Part shown: positions 18,555 through 28,039 of the stretch, one piece after another
Numbering within the stretch: the stretch's first letter is position 1
Layout of the letters: the number at the start of each line of letters is the position of its first letter
DNA from: Arthrobacter sp. ZGTC412
GTDB taxonomy: Bacteria > Actinomycetota > Actinomycetes > Actinomycetales > Micrococcaceae
Reading direction: 5' to 3'
NCBI RefSeq assembly: GCF_002929215.1
Contig: NZ_PJII01000002.1
Coordinates: forward strand, 213,389 to 277,388
DNA length: 64,000 bases
Position numbers and translations under genes: made by a program
The notes under the pieces: model-generated
Database searches by the model: none
Told to the model about the DNA's origin: nothing
What the model saw: the letters and a program-made list of their open reading frames with translations, nothing else

Positions 18555-19109
18555 TCAGTGGCCGCCGACGACGCCGTTTTCCACGGCCTTAGTGACTGCG
18601 TCAGCCTCAGCCTGGGTCAGCTTTCCGTCCGTCACCGCCTGATCCAGCCGCGTCTTCAGGGCAGCAGCCTTCTCTGCCTGCTTCTCGGTGCGGAGCTCCG
18701 CCAGCGCAGTGGTGACCTTGGACTCCTCGACGCCCAGCGATGCAGCAAGGGATTTGGCCAGAGCAGCATCACGGGTGGCGGCATCCGGCTTCGTACCGTC
18801 CGTGGGCGGGGTCGCCGGCTTGTTCGCCTCGCGGAAAGCCTGCAGCGCTTCAGTTACCTTGGCTTCCTCCACCCCGAGCTTTGCCGCGAGCGCCGATGCC
18901 TGGGCGACGCCCCGCTCCCCACCGCGGCCGCCATGCTTGCCCATCCCGCCGCCGTGCCCGGTGCCCGCGTCTGCGGAGGCGCTGGAGCTGGCACTGGGGT
19001 TGGGAGTGGGCGTGCTGGTGGCGGAGGCCATGCCGGCAACTCCGATCCCGGCGCCAAGGGCCAGCGCCGTGGCTGACAGGGCGAGGGTCATTTTCTTTGT
19101 GCGTGACAT
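18555..19109 (-). CDS. Small secreted protein with two LGVEE-x-KVT helical repeats
   Basis: A 184-aa protein with a clear signal peptide (basic start, hydrophobic 7-28, cut near ASA at about 30), a Ser/Thr/Pro/Gly/His-rich linker, then two related helices: ALAAKLGVEEAKVTEAL near residue 75 and SLAASLGVEESKVTTAL near 120. A third helical stretch (GKLTQAEADAVTKAVE) is near the end. The start at ATG 19109 has AGGAG 7 nt upstream. Proteins with these repeats occur in many actinobacteria without a known role. It is divergent from tetR-mmpL. Confidence 0.78.
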   Translation of the reverse strand: MSRTKKMTLALSATALALGAGIGVAGMASATSTPTPNPSASSSASADAGTGHGGGMGKHGGRGGERGVAQASALAAKLGVEEAKVTEALQAFREANKPATPPTDGTKPDAATRDAALAKSLAASLGVEESKVTTALAELRTEKQAEKAAALKTRLDQAVTDGKLTQAEADAVTKAVENGVVGGH

Positions 19110-19256
19110 CTCTTGTCTCCTGGATCCGCCGTCGGTGACGGCTGGTGATGGTTCGCCTCTTCGGAGGCATCCCCAGCATCGCGGCGCAGGTTCTGGAAGA
19201 GCTGTTCGGAACCTTTCATCTTCCTGTGAAAGTGGGCGTCCTGAAACTTGCCCAGG

Positions 19257-19277
19257 GTGCAAAGTTGCACATAGTGT
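19257..19277 (+). promoter_or_regulatory. Promoter and palindromic operator of tetR-mmpL
   Basis: GTGCAA (19257-19262), AG, TTGCAC (19265-19270) is a perfect palindrome directly upstream of the -10 TAGTGT (19272-19277), which is 6 nt from GTG 19284. The site lies in the -10/-35 spacer, as expected for TetR autorepression. Confidence 0.6.
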
Positions 19278-19283
19278 AAGAGC

Positions 19284-19973
19284 GTGACAACCTCCATCGA
19301 GCCAACAGCACCTGCGTCGGCCAGCCCTTCCCGCCGTGAGCTGAACAAGGCAGCGACCCGCCAGGCAATCACGGAGGCTGCCCTGTCGCTGCTGCGCAGC
19401 CGAGGCCCGGGAAGCTTCACTGTGGAGGACATCGCGGATGCTGCAGGAATTTCGCGGCGCACCTTCTTCAACTACTTCGGCAGCACGGATGCCGCCCTCG
19501 CGTCCGTTACACACGGCTTCCTCGACAACGCGATCCAGCAGTTTCGACTCCGGCCGGCTGACGAACCGATCCTGCAGTCAGCGCAGGCGGCCCTGATGGC
19601 CCTCGCGGACCCCATGACCGTGGCGCCTCTGGCGGAGCTATTCAGCCTCACCCAGCAGAGCAGCCTGATGTCCCACTCGGAACTGGAAGCCTGGGACCAC
19701 TGCCGGGAACAGATCACTACGGTTGCCCGGGAACGCGCGGCGGGAACGCCCGGCGCTGCGGACGAGCTCTACCTCCGCGCCTTCGCCGGCTCCGTGATCT
19801 CCTGTGGCAAGGCGGCCATGGAAGTCTGGTTTGCCCGCCGCGGCGCGGACCTCTCGCCGGCTTCCCTCGCCGAACTCCGTCAGCTGCTCATCGACGCCAT
19901 GGCGCTCCTTGGCTCCGGCTTCGCTACAGTCCAGCCGCCTTCTTCTTCATCTTCCGACTCCCGTTCCTCCTGA
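19284..19973 (+). CDS. TetR-family transcriptional regulator
   Basis: A 229-aa protein. The N-terminal helix-turn-helix contains FTVEDIADAAGISRRTFFNYF (residues about 50-70 in all), and the rest is an all-helical ligand domain ending in a Ser-rich tail. It is 17 bp upstream of an MMPL exporter gene and likely represses it, releasing on binding an exported compound. GTG 19284 has no ribosome site but a -10 box 6 nt upstream. Confidence 0.9.
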   Translation: MTTSIEPTAPASASPSRRELNKAATRQAITEAALSLLRSRGPGSFTVEDIADAAGISRRTFFNYFGSTDAALASVTHGFLDNAIQQFRLRPADEPILQSAQAALMALADPMTVAPLAELFSLTQQSSLMSHSELEAWDHCREQITTVARERAAGTPGAADELYLRAFAGSVISCGKAAMEVWFARRGADLSPASLAELRQLLIDAMALLGSGFATVQPPSSSSSDSRSS

Positions 19974-19990
19974 TCAGATCGGTTTCCTTC

Positions 19991-22513
19991 ATGGCACTGC
20001 TCCTATACCGCCTGGGCAAGTTCTCCTACCGCCGGCGCTGGCTGGTCATCTCGCTGTGGCTGGCTGCCCTGGTGGCCGTGGGCGGCTCGGCTGCCGCCTT
20101 TCATGGCACGCTGTCCAACAACTTCCAGATCCCCGGAACTGAAACGCAGCGCATCGCGGACAAGCTGAAGGCAGAACTTCCTTCAGCTTCCGGGGGCACC
20201 GCCACGATCGTGTTTGAAGCGCCCGACGGCGGCTTCACGGCCGAGAGCCGCGGCGCCGTCACTGACGCTCTGAAAAAGCTTGAGTCCGTGCCGGATGTCC
20301 GTGGCACCGTGGATCCGTTCGCCACCCAGGCACAGGTGGACCAGGCCGGGCAGTCCATCACCGAAGGCGAGCAGCAGCTTGCCGCGGGCCAGGCACAGCT
20401 GGATGCGTCCCGCACCGAGCTCGAGGCCGGCAAAGCCCAGCTCGCAGCCGCCGAACAGCAGCTCGCAGCGGCCGGTGCTCCAACCGCCCTCATTGAGGCA
20501 CAGCTTGGCCAGCAACAGGCAGCACTCGCCGAAGGCCAGGCAAGGCTCGACGCCGGCACCCGGGAACTCGAAGCCGGCAAGGCCAAGCTGGAACTGGGCA
20601 AGCGCCAGGCGGAGGCTTCCTCGGCCATCCGTTTCGTCTCCGAAGACGGCCGCGCCGCCGTCGCACAGGTACAGTTCAGCACCTCCATCAACGGCTTGAG
20701 CCCCGCGGTCCGCCAGCAGGTCCAGGACATCGCCCATGAGACCTCCGCAGCCGGCGTCACCGCCTATGCCAGCAAGGAAATCACCGAGGACATCTCCGAA
20801 CTCTTCGGTGCAGCCGAGATCATCGGCATCGCCGTCGCGGCCCTGGTCCTCATCATCATGCTGGGGACGCTCATCGCCGCCGGGCTGCCGCTGCTCATGG
20901 CAGTGATCGGTGTCGGCGTGGGCGTGGGCGTCACTTTCGCCCTCTCCGGCCTCTTCGACATGAGCTCCATCTCCCCCATGCTCGCCCTTATGCTCGGCCT
21001 GGCCGTGGGCATCGACTACTCCCTGTTCATCGTCAACCGGCACCGGACCCAACTCCTGGCAGGCATGGACCAGGAAGAATCGGTGGCCCGCGCCACCGGC
21101 ACCTCCGGCAACGCGGTGGTTTTCGCCGGCCTTACCGTGATCATCGCCCTGGCCGCACTGGTAGTCCCGGGCCTGCCCTTCCTCGCCGTGATGGGCCTGG
21201 CCGCGGCCGGAACCGTGGCCGCAGCAGTCCTCGTGGCCATCACGCTCACCCCCGCCATGCTGTCCCTGATCGGCCGGCGCATCATCTCCCGCCGCGCCTG
21301 GGCCAAAGCCGAGGCCCACAACGCCGAGCCCGGCCACGAAGCAACCGACGAAGCCCAGGACCGCGAGCGCAGCACCCACGGCTGGGGCGGCCTAGTCACC
21401 CGGCACCCCGTGCTGGCACTCCTGGCCGGCGTACTCCTCCTGGGCACCCTCGCGCTGCCCGCCACCCAACTGCAGCTTGCCCTGCCCGACGGCGGCTCCG
21501 AACCGGTGGACTCCGAGGCCTACCAGGCCTACGACCTGACCGCCCGGAGCTTCGGCGAAGGCGTCACCGGCCCCATCGTGGCCGTGGGTGAATTCCCCGC
21601 AAACCTTGACGAGGCCCAGGCACAGACGCTGCAGTACGACGTCGCTGACAAACTCCGCGCGGTGGACAACGTGGTGGCCGCCGTGCCCGTTGCCCTCAGC
21701 GAGGACCGCCGGACCGCCGTATTCCAGGTCATCCCCAAGGAAGGCCCGGCCAGCGCCAGCACCGTGCAGGTGGTCTCGGAACTCCGGGGCCTCAACGACG
21801 ACATCCACTCGGAATACGGCGTCGCGATGGGTCTCACGGGCCAGACCGCCGGCAACGTGGACGTCTCCACGAAGCTCGGTGACGCCCTGCCGCCCTACCT
21901 GGCGATCGTCGTCGGACTTTCCCTGATCCTGCTGATGCTGGTGTTCCGCTCCATCGTGGTGCCGCTCCTTGCAACCGGCGGCTTCCTGCTCTCCCTCGCC
22001 GCGGCGTTCGGCGCCGTGGTGGCCGTGTACCAGTGGGGCTGGCTGGGTGGCGTGTTCGACGTCGCCAACCCCGGTGCTGTCCTCAGCTTCCTGCCGATCA
22101 TCCTGATCGGTGTGCTGTTCGGCCTGGCCATGGATTACCAGGTGTTCATCGCCTCCGGAATGCGCGAGGCGTACATGCACGGTTCCTCGGCCAAGCAGGC
22201 GGTCCGGGTGGGCTTCCGCCACGCTGCCGCCGTGGTGACGGCCGCGGCGATCATCATGGTCAGCGTCTTCGCCGGCTTCATCTTCAGCCACCTCACCATG
22301 GTGCGGCCCCTCGGCTTCGCGATGGCGTTCGGTGTCCTGCTGGATGCGTTTGTGGTGCGCATGACCATCGTTCCGGCCGTGATGTACCTGCTCGGCGAAA
22401 AGTCCTGGTGGCTCCCCCGCTGGCTGGACCGGATCCTGCCGGACGTCGACGTGGAAGGCGCCAAACTCAGCAAGCCCGAGGCAGCACCGGCGCCAGGGGC
22501 ACTGGTCCACTAG
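19991..22513 (+). CDS. MMPL-family RND transporter
   Basis: An 840-aa protein with about 12 membrane segments in two halves. The energy-coupling segments show LAVGIDYSLFIVN near residue 340 and LAMDYQVFIA near 715. The first extracytoplasmic domain contains a coiled coil (about 120-215) of repeated LAAGQAQLDA/LEAGKAQLAA units, as in YdgH/MmpL-like exporters. It moves lipids or hydrophobic compounds out of the cytoplasmic membrane by proton drive. It is cotranscribed with the TetR gene, fitting drug or lipid efflux. Confidence 0.88.
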   Translation: MALLLYRLGKFSYRRRWLVISLWLAALVAVGGSAAAFHGTLSNNFQIPGTETQRIADKLKAELPSASGGTATIVFEAPDGGFTAESRGAVTDALKKLESVPDVRGTVDPFATQAQVDQAGQSITEGEQQLAAGQAQLDASRTELEAGKAQLAAAEQQLAAAGAPTALIEAQLGQQQAALAEGQARLDAGTRELEAGKAKLELGKRQAEASSAIRFVSEDGRAAVAQVQFSTSINGLSPAVRQQVQDIAHETSAAGVTAYASKEITEDISELFGAAEIIGIAVAALVLIIMLGTLIAAGLPLLMAVIGVGVGVGVTFALSGLFDMSSISPMLALMLGLAVGIDYSLFIVNRHRTQLLAGMDQEESVARATGTSGNAVVFAGLTVIIALAALVVPGLPFLAVMGLAAAGTVAAAVLVAITLTPAMLSLIGRRIISRRAWAKAEAHNAEPGHEATDEAQDRERSTHGWGGLVTRHPVLALLAGVLLLGTLALPATQLQLALPDGGSEPVDSEAYQAYDLTARSFGEGVTGPIVAVGEFPANLDEAQAQTLQYDVADKLRAVDNVVAAVPVALSEDRRTAVFQVIPKEGPASASTVQVVSELRGLNDDIHSEYGVAMGLTGQTAGNVDVSTKLGDALPPYLAIVVGLSLILLMLVFRSIVVPLLATGGFLLSLAAAFGAVVAVYQWGWLGGVFDVANPGAVLSFLPIILIGVLFGLAMDYQVFIASGMREAYMHGSSAKQAVRVGFRHAAAVVTAAAIIMVSVFAGFIFSHLTMVRPLGFAMAFGVLLDAFVVRMTIVPAVMYLLGEKSWWLPRWLDRILPDVDVEGAKLSKPEAAPAPGALVH

Positions 22514-22529
22514 GCCGGCGCTGATCAAC

Positions 22530-22535
22530 TAGGCT
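22530..22535 (+). promoter_or_regulatory. -10 box of maf, leaderless
   Basis: TAGGCT lies 6 nt before GTG 22542, with no ribosome site between. Confidence 0.5.
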
Positions 22536-22541
22536 GGGGCC

Positions 22542-23186
22542 GTGGTCCGCCTGATTCTCGCTTCCCAGTCCCCCGCCCGCACCAAACTCCTCGCAGAGGC
22601 CGGCATCCGGCATTCGGTCCTGGTGTCTGACGTTGACGAGGATGCCGTCCAGGCACGCTACGGTGTCACGGACCCGCACGATACCGCCCTGCTACTGGCC
22701 CGGGCCAAAGCGGAGGCGGTGGCGGCATTGCCGGAAGCGGAAGGGGCGCTGGTACTTGGGTGCGACTCCGTCTTCGAGTTCGACGGCGAGGCGCACGGCA
22801 AACCGTACACCGCCGCCGTCGCCCGCGAGCGGATGCTGCGGATGAGCGGCAACGCCGGCGTGCTGCACACGGGACATTGGCTGGTGGACTGCAGGGACAC
22901 GGAACCCGACGACGGCGCTGACCCGGGCACGGGCGCAACCCTCGGGACGGTGGCATCGGCGGAGGTTTCCTTCCTTGAGATGGATGCGGCGGAGATTGAC
23001 GCCTACATCGCCACCGGCGAGCCGCTGCACTGCGCCGGGTCCTTCACCATCGACGGGCTGGGTGGGGCTTTTATCCGGAAGGTCGACGGCGACCCGCACG
23101 CCGTCGTCGGCCTGTCCGTCTCCACACTCCGCGGTTTGCTGGCCCAGGCGCAGGTGCGCATCACCGACTTGTGGCCTGCGGCGTAA
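22542..23186 (+). CDS. maf: Maf-family nucleoside triphosphate pyrophosphatase
   Basis: A 214-aa protein. It has the N-terminal LILASQSPARTKLL substrate loop, the catalytic-Asp motif GCDSVFEFDG near residue 67, and KPYTAAVARERML. It hydrolyses non-canonical or dTTP/UTP-type nucleotides to monophosphates, a housekeeping and division-related role. In relatives maf often lies beside the biotin carboxylase gene, as here (accBC 130 bp downstream). Confidence 0.9.
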   Translation: MVRLILASQSPARTKLLAEAGIRHSVLVSDVDEDAVQARYGVTDPHDTALLLARAKAEAVAALPEAEGALVLGCDSVFEFDGEAHGKPYTAAVARERMLRMSGNAGVLHTGHWLVDCRDTEPDDGADPGTGATLGTVASAEVSFLEMDAAEIDAYIATGEPLHCAGSFTIDGLGGAFIRKVDGDPHAVVGLSVSTLRGLLAQAQVRITDLWPAA

Positions 23187-23208
23187 AGGTACGCGATTTC
23201 AGGTCGTC

Positions 23209-23225
23209 TTGTAGCTTCCCTACAA
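23209..23225. promoter_or_regulatory. TTGTAG-n5-CTACAA operator upstream of accBC (candidate fasO-like)
   Basis: A perfect inverted repeat, TTGTAG (23209-23214), CTTCC, CTACAA (23220-23225). It matches the accD site at 11347-11363 and ends 9 bp before a -35/-10 pair. Confidence 0.6.
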
Positions 23226-23234
23226 AGCATGGGC

Positions 23235-23263
23235 TGTTTACACGCGGAATCCGCAAGTAATAT
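23235..23263 (+). promoter_or_regulatory. accBC promoter
   Basis: TGTTTA (23235-23240), 17-bp spacer containing the GCGGA-A-TCCGC palindrome, TAATAT (23258-23263). The start codon is 53 nt further. Confidence 0.5.
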
Positions 23264-23316
23264 CGGCGGAACCCTCAAAACCGCGCTAGGCTCCCTGAAG
23301 GAAAGAAGGAGACGCC

Positions 23317-25131
23317 TTGTCAGCAAATTTGGAGCAGTCCGCACGTCCCACGCAGTCGACCCTCACAAAGGTGCTGATCGCCAACCGCGGTGAAATCGCG
23401 GTGCGCATCATCCGCGCCGCCCGTGATGAAGGCATCGCCTCCGTTGCTGTCTACGCGGACGCAGACCGTGACGCCCTGCACGTCCGCCTTGCTGACGAGG
23501 CCTACGCGCTGGGCGGCAGCACCGCCGCCGAGTCCTACCTCGTGATGGACAAGATCATCGACGCCGCCCGCCAGTCAGGCGCCGACGCCATCCACCCCGG
23601 CTACGGGTTCCTGGCCGAGAATGCCCAGTTCGCTGCCCGCGTGATCGAGGCCGGCATCACCTGGATCGGGCCCTCCCCCGCGGCCATCTCCGCCTTGGGC
23701 GACAAAGTCCAGGCCCGGCACATTGCCGAGAAGGTGGGCGCACCCCAGGTCCCCGGCACCGCCGACCCCGTCCAGTCCGCCGAGGAGATCCTTGACTTCG
23801 TGGACCAGTACGGGCTCCCCGTGGCCATCAAGGCGGCCTTCGGCGGCGGCGGGCGCGGCATCAAGGTTGCCCGCAGCCGCGACGAGATTCCCGAACTCTT
23901 TGAATCCGCTGTCCGCGAAGCCACCGCCGCCTTCGGCCGCGGCGAGTGCTTCATCGAGCGTTTCCTGGACGCACCCCGCCACGTCGAGACCCAGTGCCTG
24001 GCGGACGCCCACGGCAACGTGGTGGTGGTCTCCACGCGTGACTGCTCACTGCAGCGCCGCAACCAGAAGCTTGTGGAGGAAGCCCCGGCACCGTTCCTTA
24101 CCGAGGAACAGAACCGCCGCCTTTACGACTCCTCCAAAGCCATCCTGAAGGAGGCCGGCTACCTTGGCGCCGGCACCTGCGAATTCCTGGTGGGCCAGGA
24201 CGGCACCATCTCCTTCCTTGAAGTGAACACCCGCCTGCAGGTGGAGCACTGCGTTTCCGAGGAAGTCACCGGTATCGACCTGGTGCGCGAGCAGTTCCGG
24301 CTGGCCCGCGGCGAGGAACTTGGCTACGACGATCCCGAGGTACGCGGGCACTCCTTCGAATTCCGCATCACCGGCGAAGACCCGGGACGGAACTTCCTGC
24401 CGGCCCCGGGCACGCTCCGGGTCCTGAAGAACCCTACGGGCCCCGGCGTCCGCATCGACTCCGGCGTGGAGGAGGGCGATGTGATCAGCGGCAACTTCGA
24501 TTCCATGCTTTCCAAGCTGATCGTGACGGGAGCCAGCCGGCCGCAGGCCCTGCAGCGGGCCCGCCGCGCCCTGGAGGAGATGGTGGTTGAAGGCATTCCG
24601 ACGGTGATCCCGTTCGACCTCGCCGTAGTTTCGGACCCCGCATTCGCGCCGGCGGAGGGCCCCTTCCGTGTCCACACCCGCTGGATCGAGACCGAATTCG
24701 TCAACAACCTTCCGGCCTGGACCCCTGACGGCGGCGCCGGGACCGAGGCTGACGCCGAGGAACGGCAGCGCGTGGTGGTTGAAGTTGGCGGCAAACGCCT
24801 CGAGGTAGTACTGCCCGCCTCACTCGGTTCGGTGGGAACCGGCACCGCCGGCGCCGCGGCCAAGCCTGGCAAGTCGAAGAAGCGCTCCCGCTCGGGGGGC
24901 ACGGCAGCAGCCACCGGCAACGCGCTGACTTCCCCCATGCAGGGCACCATCGTCAAGGTGGCGGTGGCCAACGGCGATGTTGTGGCGGAGGGTGACCTCG
25001 TAGTGGTCCTTGAGGCAATGAAGATGGAGCAGCCGCTGACCGCGCACCGCTCCGGAACCATCACCGGCCTGACCGCCGCACCCGGCGAAACGGTGTCAGC
25101 CGGCGCCGTCATCGCCACCATCGAAGACTAG
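23317..25131 (+). CDS. accBC: Acyl-CoA carboxylase alpha subunit: biotin carboxylase plus BCCP
   Basis: A 604-aa fused subunit. Residues 10-455 form the biotin carboxylase with ATP-grasp glycine loop ([15 protein letters not shown]), YGFLAEN and [16 protein letters not shown] Lys/Ser-rich linker near 520-535 follows, and the biotinyl domain ends the protein with the target lysine in [10 protein letters not shown]. It carboxylates biotin with bicarbonate and ATP, then works with AccD and epsilon. TTG 23317 is the likely start, with AAGGAG 5 nt upstream. It should be biotinylated by the BirA at 9445-10353. Confidence 0.94.
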   Translation: MSANLEQSARPTQSTLTKVLIANRGEIAVRIIRAARDEGIASVAVYADADRDALHVRLADEAYALGGSTAAESYLVMDKIIDAARQSGADAIHPGYGFLAENAQFAARVIEAGITWIGPSPAAISALGDKVQARHIAEKVGAPQVPGTADPVQSAEEILDFVDQYGLPVAIKAAFGGGGRGIKVARSRDEIPELFESAVREATAAFGRGECFIERFLDAPRHVETQCLADAHGNVVVVSTRDCSLQRRNQKLVEEAPAPFLTEEQNRRLYDSSKAILKEAGYLGAGTCEFLVGQDGTISFLEVNTRLQVEHCVSEEVTGIDLVREQFRLARGEELGYDDPEVRGHSFEFRITGEDPGRNFLPAPGTLRVLKNPTGPGVRIDSGVEEGDVISGNFDSMLSKLIVTGASRPQALQRARRALEEMVVEGIPTVIPFDLAVVSDPAFAPAEGPFRVHTRWIETEFVNNLPAWTPDGGAGTEADAEERQRVVVEVGGKRLEVVLPASLGSVGTGTAGAAAKPGKSKKRSRSGGTAAATGNALTSPMQGTIVKVAVANGDVVAEGDLVVVLEAMKMEQPLTAHRSGTITGLTAAPGETVSAGAVIATIED

Positions 25132-25149
25132 CAAGCGCCGGAGGCCCCC

Positions 25150-25590
25150 ATGCTCGCACCCAGCTTTGAAGAAGAAGTGGACCGCTACCACCTCGCCGTC
25201 CCCGAAATCACCCGCGGCGACCCCGGACCCATCAAGGAGCTGTACTCCCGCCTTGACGACGTCACGCTGGCGAACCCGTTCGGCGGCATCGCCCGCGGCT
25301 GGGCGCAGGTGGAAGCCCGGCTGGACCAGGCGGCCCGGCAGTTCCAGGACGGTGAAATGCTCGGATTCGACACCATCACCTCCTACACCGCCCGTGACAC
25401 TGCCTTCCTGGTAGAGACGGAACACTTCCGCGCGCGGCTGGACGGCGCCGCAGTGGCCGAGGAGTTCGCGCTCCGCGTGACCAGCGTCTTCCGCCGGGAA
25501 GAAGGGTACTGGAAGCTCCTGCACCGCCACGCCGACCCGGCTGCCCGGCCGCAGTCCCGCCGTTCCCTGAGCCAGCCCGCCGCCAGCTGA
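25150..25590 (+). CDS. NTF2/SnoaL-like protein (DUF4440 type)
   Basis: A 146-aa single-domain protein with helix-rich start and a long curved sheet: FEEEVDRYHLAV, a central cone-shaped stretch and FRREEGYWKLLHRHADP at the end. This fold hosts steroid isomerases, dehydratases and binding proteins, so no reaction can be assigned. It begins 18 bp after accBC with GGAGG before the ATG, and is probably cotranscribed with it. Confidence 0.75.
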   Translation: MLAPSFEEEVDRYHLAVPEITRGDPGPIKELYSRLDDVTLANPFGGIARGWAQVEARLDQAARQFQDGEMLGFDTITSYTARDTAFLVETEHFRARLDGAAVAEEFALRVTSVFRREEGYWKLLHRHADPAARPQSRRSLSQPAAS

Positions 25591-25638
25591 CAGGCCTGGC
25601 AAGCTGACAGGCTCCGCCGGAAAAGGCACACTAAGCGG

Positions 25639-26376
25639 ATGAAGCCTTTCCTGCTCCTGGCCTCAAGGGCCGAAGACGCAGCCGCCGAGGACGAGTATGC
25701 CGCTTATCTCCGGTACGGCGGACTGGAACCCCCCGAGCTCCAACGCATCCGGCTGGAGGCCGCTCCCCTGCCCGACCTGGACCTTGACAGCTACTCGGGC
25801 GTGATCGTGGGCGGCAGCCCGTACACGTCCAGCGACCCGCCCGAACACAAGACTCCCACGCAGCACCGCGTTGAGCGCGAGCTGTCCAACCTCTTGGACC
25901 AGCTGGTGGCCCGGGACTTCCCGTTCCTCGGTGCCTGCTACGGCGTCGGGACGCTTGGGACGCACCAGGGCGCCGTGATCGACAGGACCTTTGGCGAACC
26001 ACTCGGCGCCGCCGATATTCAGCTGACGGACGCCGGCCTGCAGGATCCCGTGCTCAGCGGCGTGCCCAGGACGTTTACCGCCTTCACCGGGCACAAGGAA
26101 GCCTGCACTGTCCTGCCAGCGCACGCCGTGCTGCTGGCGGGGTCCGCCGCGTGTCCCGTCCAGATGTTCCGCATCCGCAAGAACCTCTACGCCACCCAGT
26201 TCCACCCCGAGCTCGACGCCGAGGGCCTCTGCACCCGCATCGACATCTACCGCCATGCCGGTTACTTCCCGCCAGAATCGGCGGAGCAGCTCATGGACGA
26301 CGCCCGGCAGTTCACGGTCACCGAACCAATGAACATCCTGAAGAACTTTGTGGCCCGCTACGCCTCGGGCACATAG
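25639..26376 (+). CDS. Class I glutamine amidotransferase-like protein
   Basis: A 245-aa protein with the GATase1 fold: nucleophile region FPFLGACYGVGTLG near residue 98 and the catalytic-His region YATQFHPELD near 195. The oxyanion segment GVIVGGSPYTSS is near 55. It is similar to stand-alone GMP-synthase-like amidotransferases of unknown acceptor. It closes the accBC-NTF2 run and is followed by a terminator. Confidence 0.85.
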   Translation: MKPFLLLASRAEDAAAEDEYAAYLRYGGLEPPELQRIRLEAAPLPDLDLDSYSGVIVGGSPYTSSDPPEHKTPTQHRVERELSNLLDQLVARDFPFLGACYGVGTLGTHQGAVIDRTFGEPLGAADIQLTDAGLQDPVLSGVPRTFTAFTGHKEACTVLPAHAVLLAGSAACPVQMFRIRKNLYATQFHPELDAEGLCTRIDIYRHAGYFPPESAEQLMDDARQFTVTEPMNILKNFVARYASGT

Positions 26377-26378
26377 AA

Positions 26379-26412
26379 AATGCCCGGCCGGTCCGCAGAC
26401 CAGCCGGGCATT
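26379..26412. terminator. Bidirectional terminator
   Basis: AATGCCCGGC (26379-26388) pairs with GCCGGGCATT (26403-26412) around a 14-nt loop, between convergent genes. Confidence 0.75.
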
Positions 26413-26436
26413 CCGCTTGTTAGCGCGGCGGCGTTA

Positions 26437-27849
26437 TCAGGCCACGTTGTTCTCGTAGTCCACGTCGCGGGTTTCCTTGCTGACAAACAGGGCGATGAGG
26501 GTCAGAACCGACATGGCGGTCAGGTAGACACCCACCAGTACCGGGCTGCCGTCCGCCAGCTCCCACAGGGCGACGGCGATGAACGGAGCCACCGCTGCGC
26601 CCAGGATGCTGGAGAAGTTGTAGCTCACGGCCGACCCGGTGTAGCGGACGTTCGTGGGGAACAGCTCCGGCAGCAACGCACCCATCGGCCCGAAGGTCAG
26701 GCCCATCAGGGAGAAGCCGATGACCAGCAGGGCCATGGTGCCAACGAAGCCGCCGCTGAACAGCGGGACAAAGAGCAGGCCGAAGACGAAGATGCCGCAG
26801 GTAACCGCAAGCAGCATCTTGCGGCGCCCGTACTTTTCAGCCAGCGGTCCGGAGACAAGGGTGAAGATGCCGAAGAAGACGACGCCGGCAATCAGCATCC
26901 AGAGGAAGTCGTTGCGGGTGAAGCCGAGGCCGGGAACGAAGGCTGCCGCGGCGGCCTCAGTCATCGGCTTTCCGGCCTTTTCGGCTGCGGCCCGGGCGGC
27001 GTCCAGGCTGGCGGGGCGTGTGCCGTAGGTCAGGGTGAACGTGGTCATCAGGTAGAAGAGCACGTAGGTGGCAAGCATGATGAACGTACCGAGGATCAGC
27101 TGGCGCCAGCTGGTCTTGAATACCCGGCCCAGGGGCAGCTTGGCCACTTCGTTGGACTCAATCACCTTTGTGAAGGCAGGGGTTTCGATCAGTTTCAGGC
27201 GGACGTAGAGACCGATGATGACCATAACGGCGCTGAGCAGGAACGGCACGCGCCAGCCCCAGGACTGGAAGTCAGCCGGGGACAGTGCGTAGCTGAAGAC
27301 CAGGAAGATCACGTTGGCGATGATGAAGCCGATGGGGGCACCCAACTGGGGGAAGGTGCCATAGATGGCGCGCTTGTTGGCCGGGGCGTTCTCCGTAGCC
27401 AGCAGCGCAGCGCCACTCCATTCGCCACCCAGGGCCAGGCCCTGGGCGAAACGCATAACCACCAGCAGGGCAGGAGCCCAGAAGCCCCAGCCGGGTACCA
27501 GCGCGGTGGGCAGGCAACCGATCAGGAACGTGGCAATACCCATGGTCAGCAGGGATGCCACCAGGGTGCCCTTGCGGCCGAACTTGTCGCCGAAGTGGCC
27601 AAAGACAATCGAGCCCAGGGGCCGGGCCACAAATGCCACACCAAAAACGGCAAAGGAGCTCAGCAGCTGGGTGGTTTCGTTCTGGTTGGGGAAGAACAGC
27701 TGCGGGAAAACCAGTACGGCCGCAGTGGCATAGACGTAGAAGTCGTAAAACTCGACCGTGGTGCCGATCAGGCTGGCGACGATCACGCGGCCGCGTGAGT
27801 TCACCGGCTGCGGGGATCCTGGCACCGTGGAGGTATCGGTGGATGACAT
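26437..27849 (-). CDS. MHS-family MFS transporter (metabolite:H+ symporter)
   Basis: A 470-aa, 12-segment transporter. The start of segment 1 reads ASLIGTTVEFYDFYVY, and GHFGDKFGRKGTLV and RFAQGLALGGEWSGA are family signatures of metabolite:H+ symporters such as ShiA, ProP and KgtP. A 30-residue insertion rich in Ala and Lys lies near residue 300. The substrate is unknown; an aromatic or organic acid is typical. It is divergent from narK but its own promoter shows no GlnR-like array. Confidence 0.87.
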   Translation of the reverse strand: MSSTDTSTVPGSPQPVNSRGRVIVASLIGTTVEFYDFYVYATAAVLVFPQLFFPNQNETTQLLSSFAVFGVAFVARPLGSIVFGHFGDKFGRKGTLVASLLTMGIATFLIGCLPTALVPGWGFWAPALLVVMRFAQGLALGGEWSGAALLATENAPANKRAIYGTFPQLGAPIGFIIANVIFLVFSYALSPADFQSWGWRVPFLLSAVMVIIGLYVRLKLIETPAFTKVIESNEVAKLPLGRVFKTSWRQLILGTFIMLATYVLFYLMTTFTLTYGTRPASLDAARAAAEKAGKPMTEAAAAAFVPGLGFTRNDFLWMLIAGVVFFGIFTLVSGPLAEKYGRRKMLLAVTCGIFVFGLLFVPLFSGGFVGTMALLVIGFSLMGLTFGPMGALLPELFPTNVRYTGSAVSYNFSSILGAAVAPFIAVALWELADGSPVLVGVYLTAMSVLTLIALFVSKETRDVDYENNVA

Positions 27850-28039
27850 AGGTAAACGCTTTCATGAGAACCGACCAGACCGTGCGTAAAGGCCCGGCTC
27901 AAAATAGTTAGAGTTCGATATTAGTTCCCGCGGTCCAGTCAATGGACGAAAGGTCCACTATCCGGACATGTGCTGTACGTCTCATGTAGTGGCCCCAAGC
28001 CTGTGCCTCACGTCCCTCAACGGCCACCGATAGGCAAAT

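Noticed and set aside
19110-19514. N-terminal extension of the secreted LGVEE-repeat protein
   Set aside because: It would overlap tetR, has no signal and would bury the clear signal peptide; AGGAG before 19109 fixes the start.
27954-27994. CCACTA...TAGTGG inverted repeat between the MHS gene and narK
   Set aside because: Only 6-bp arms with a 26-nt gap; not distinguishable from chance.
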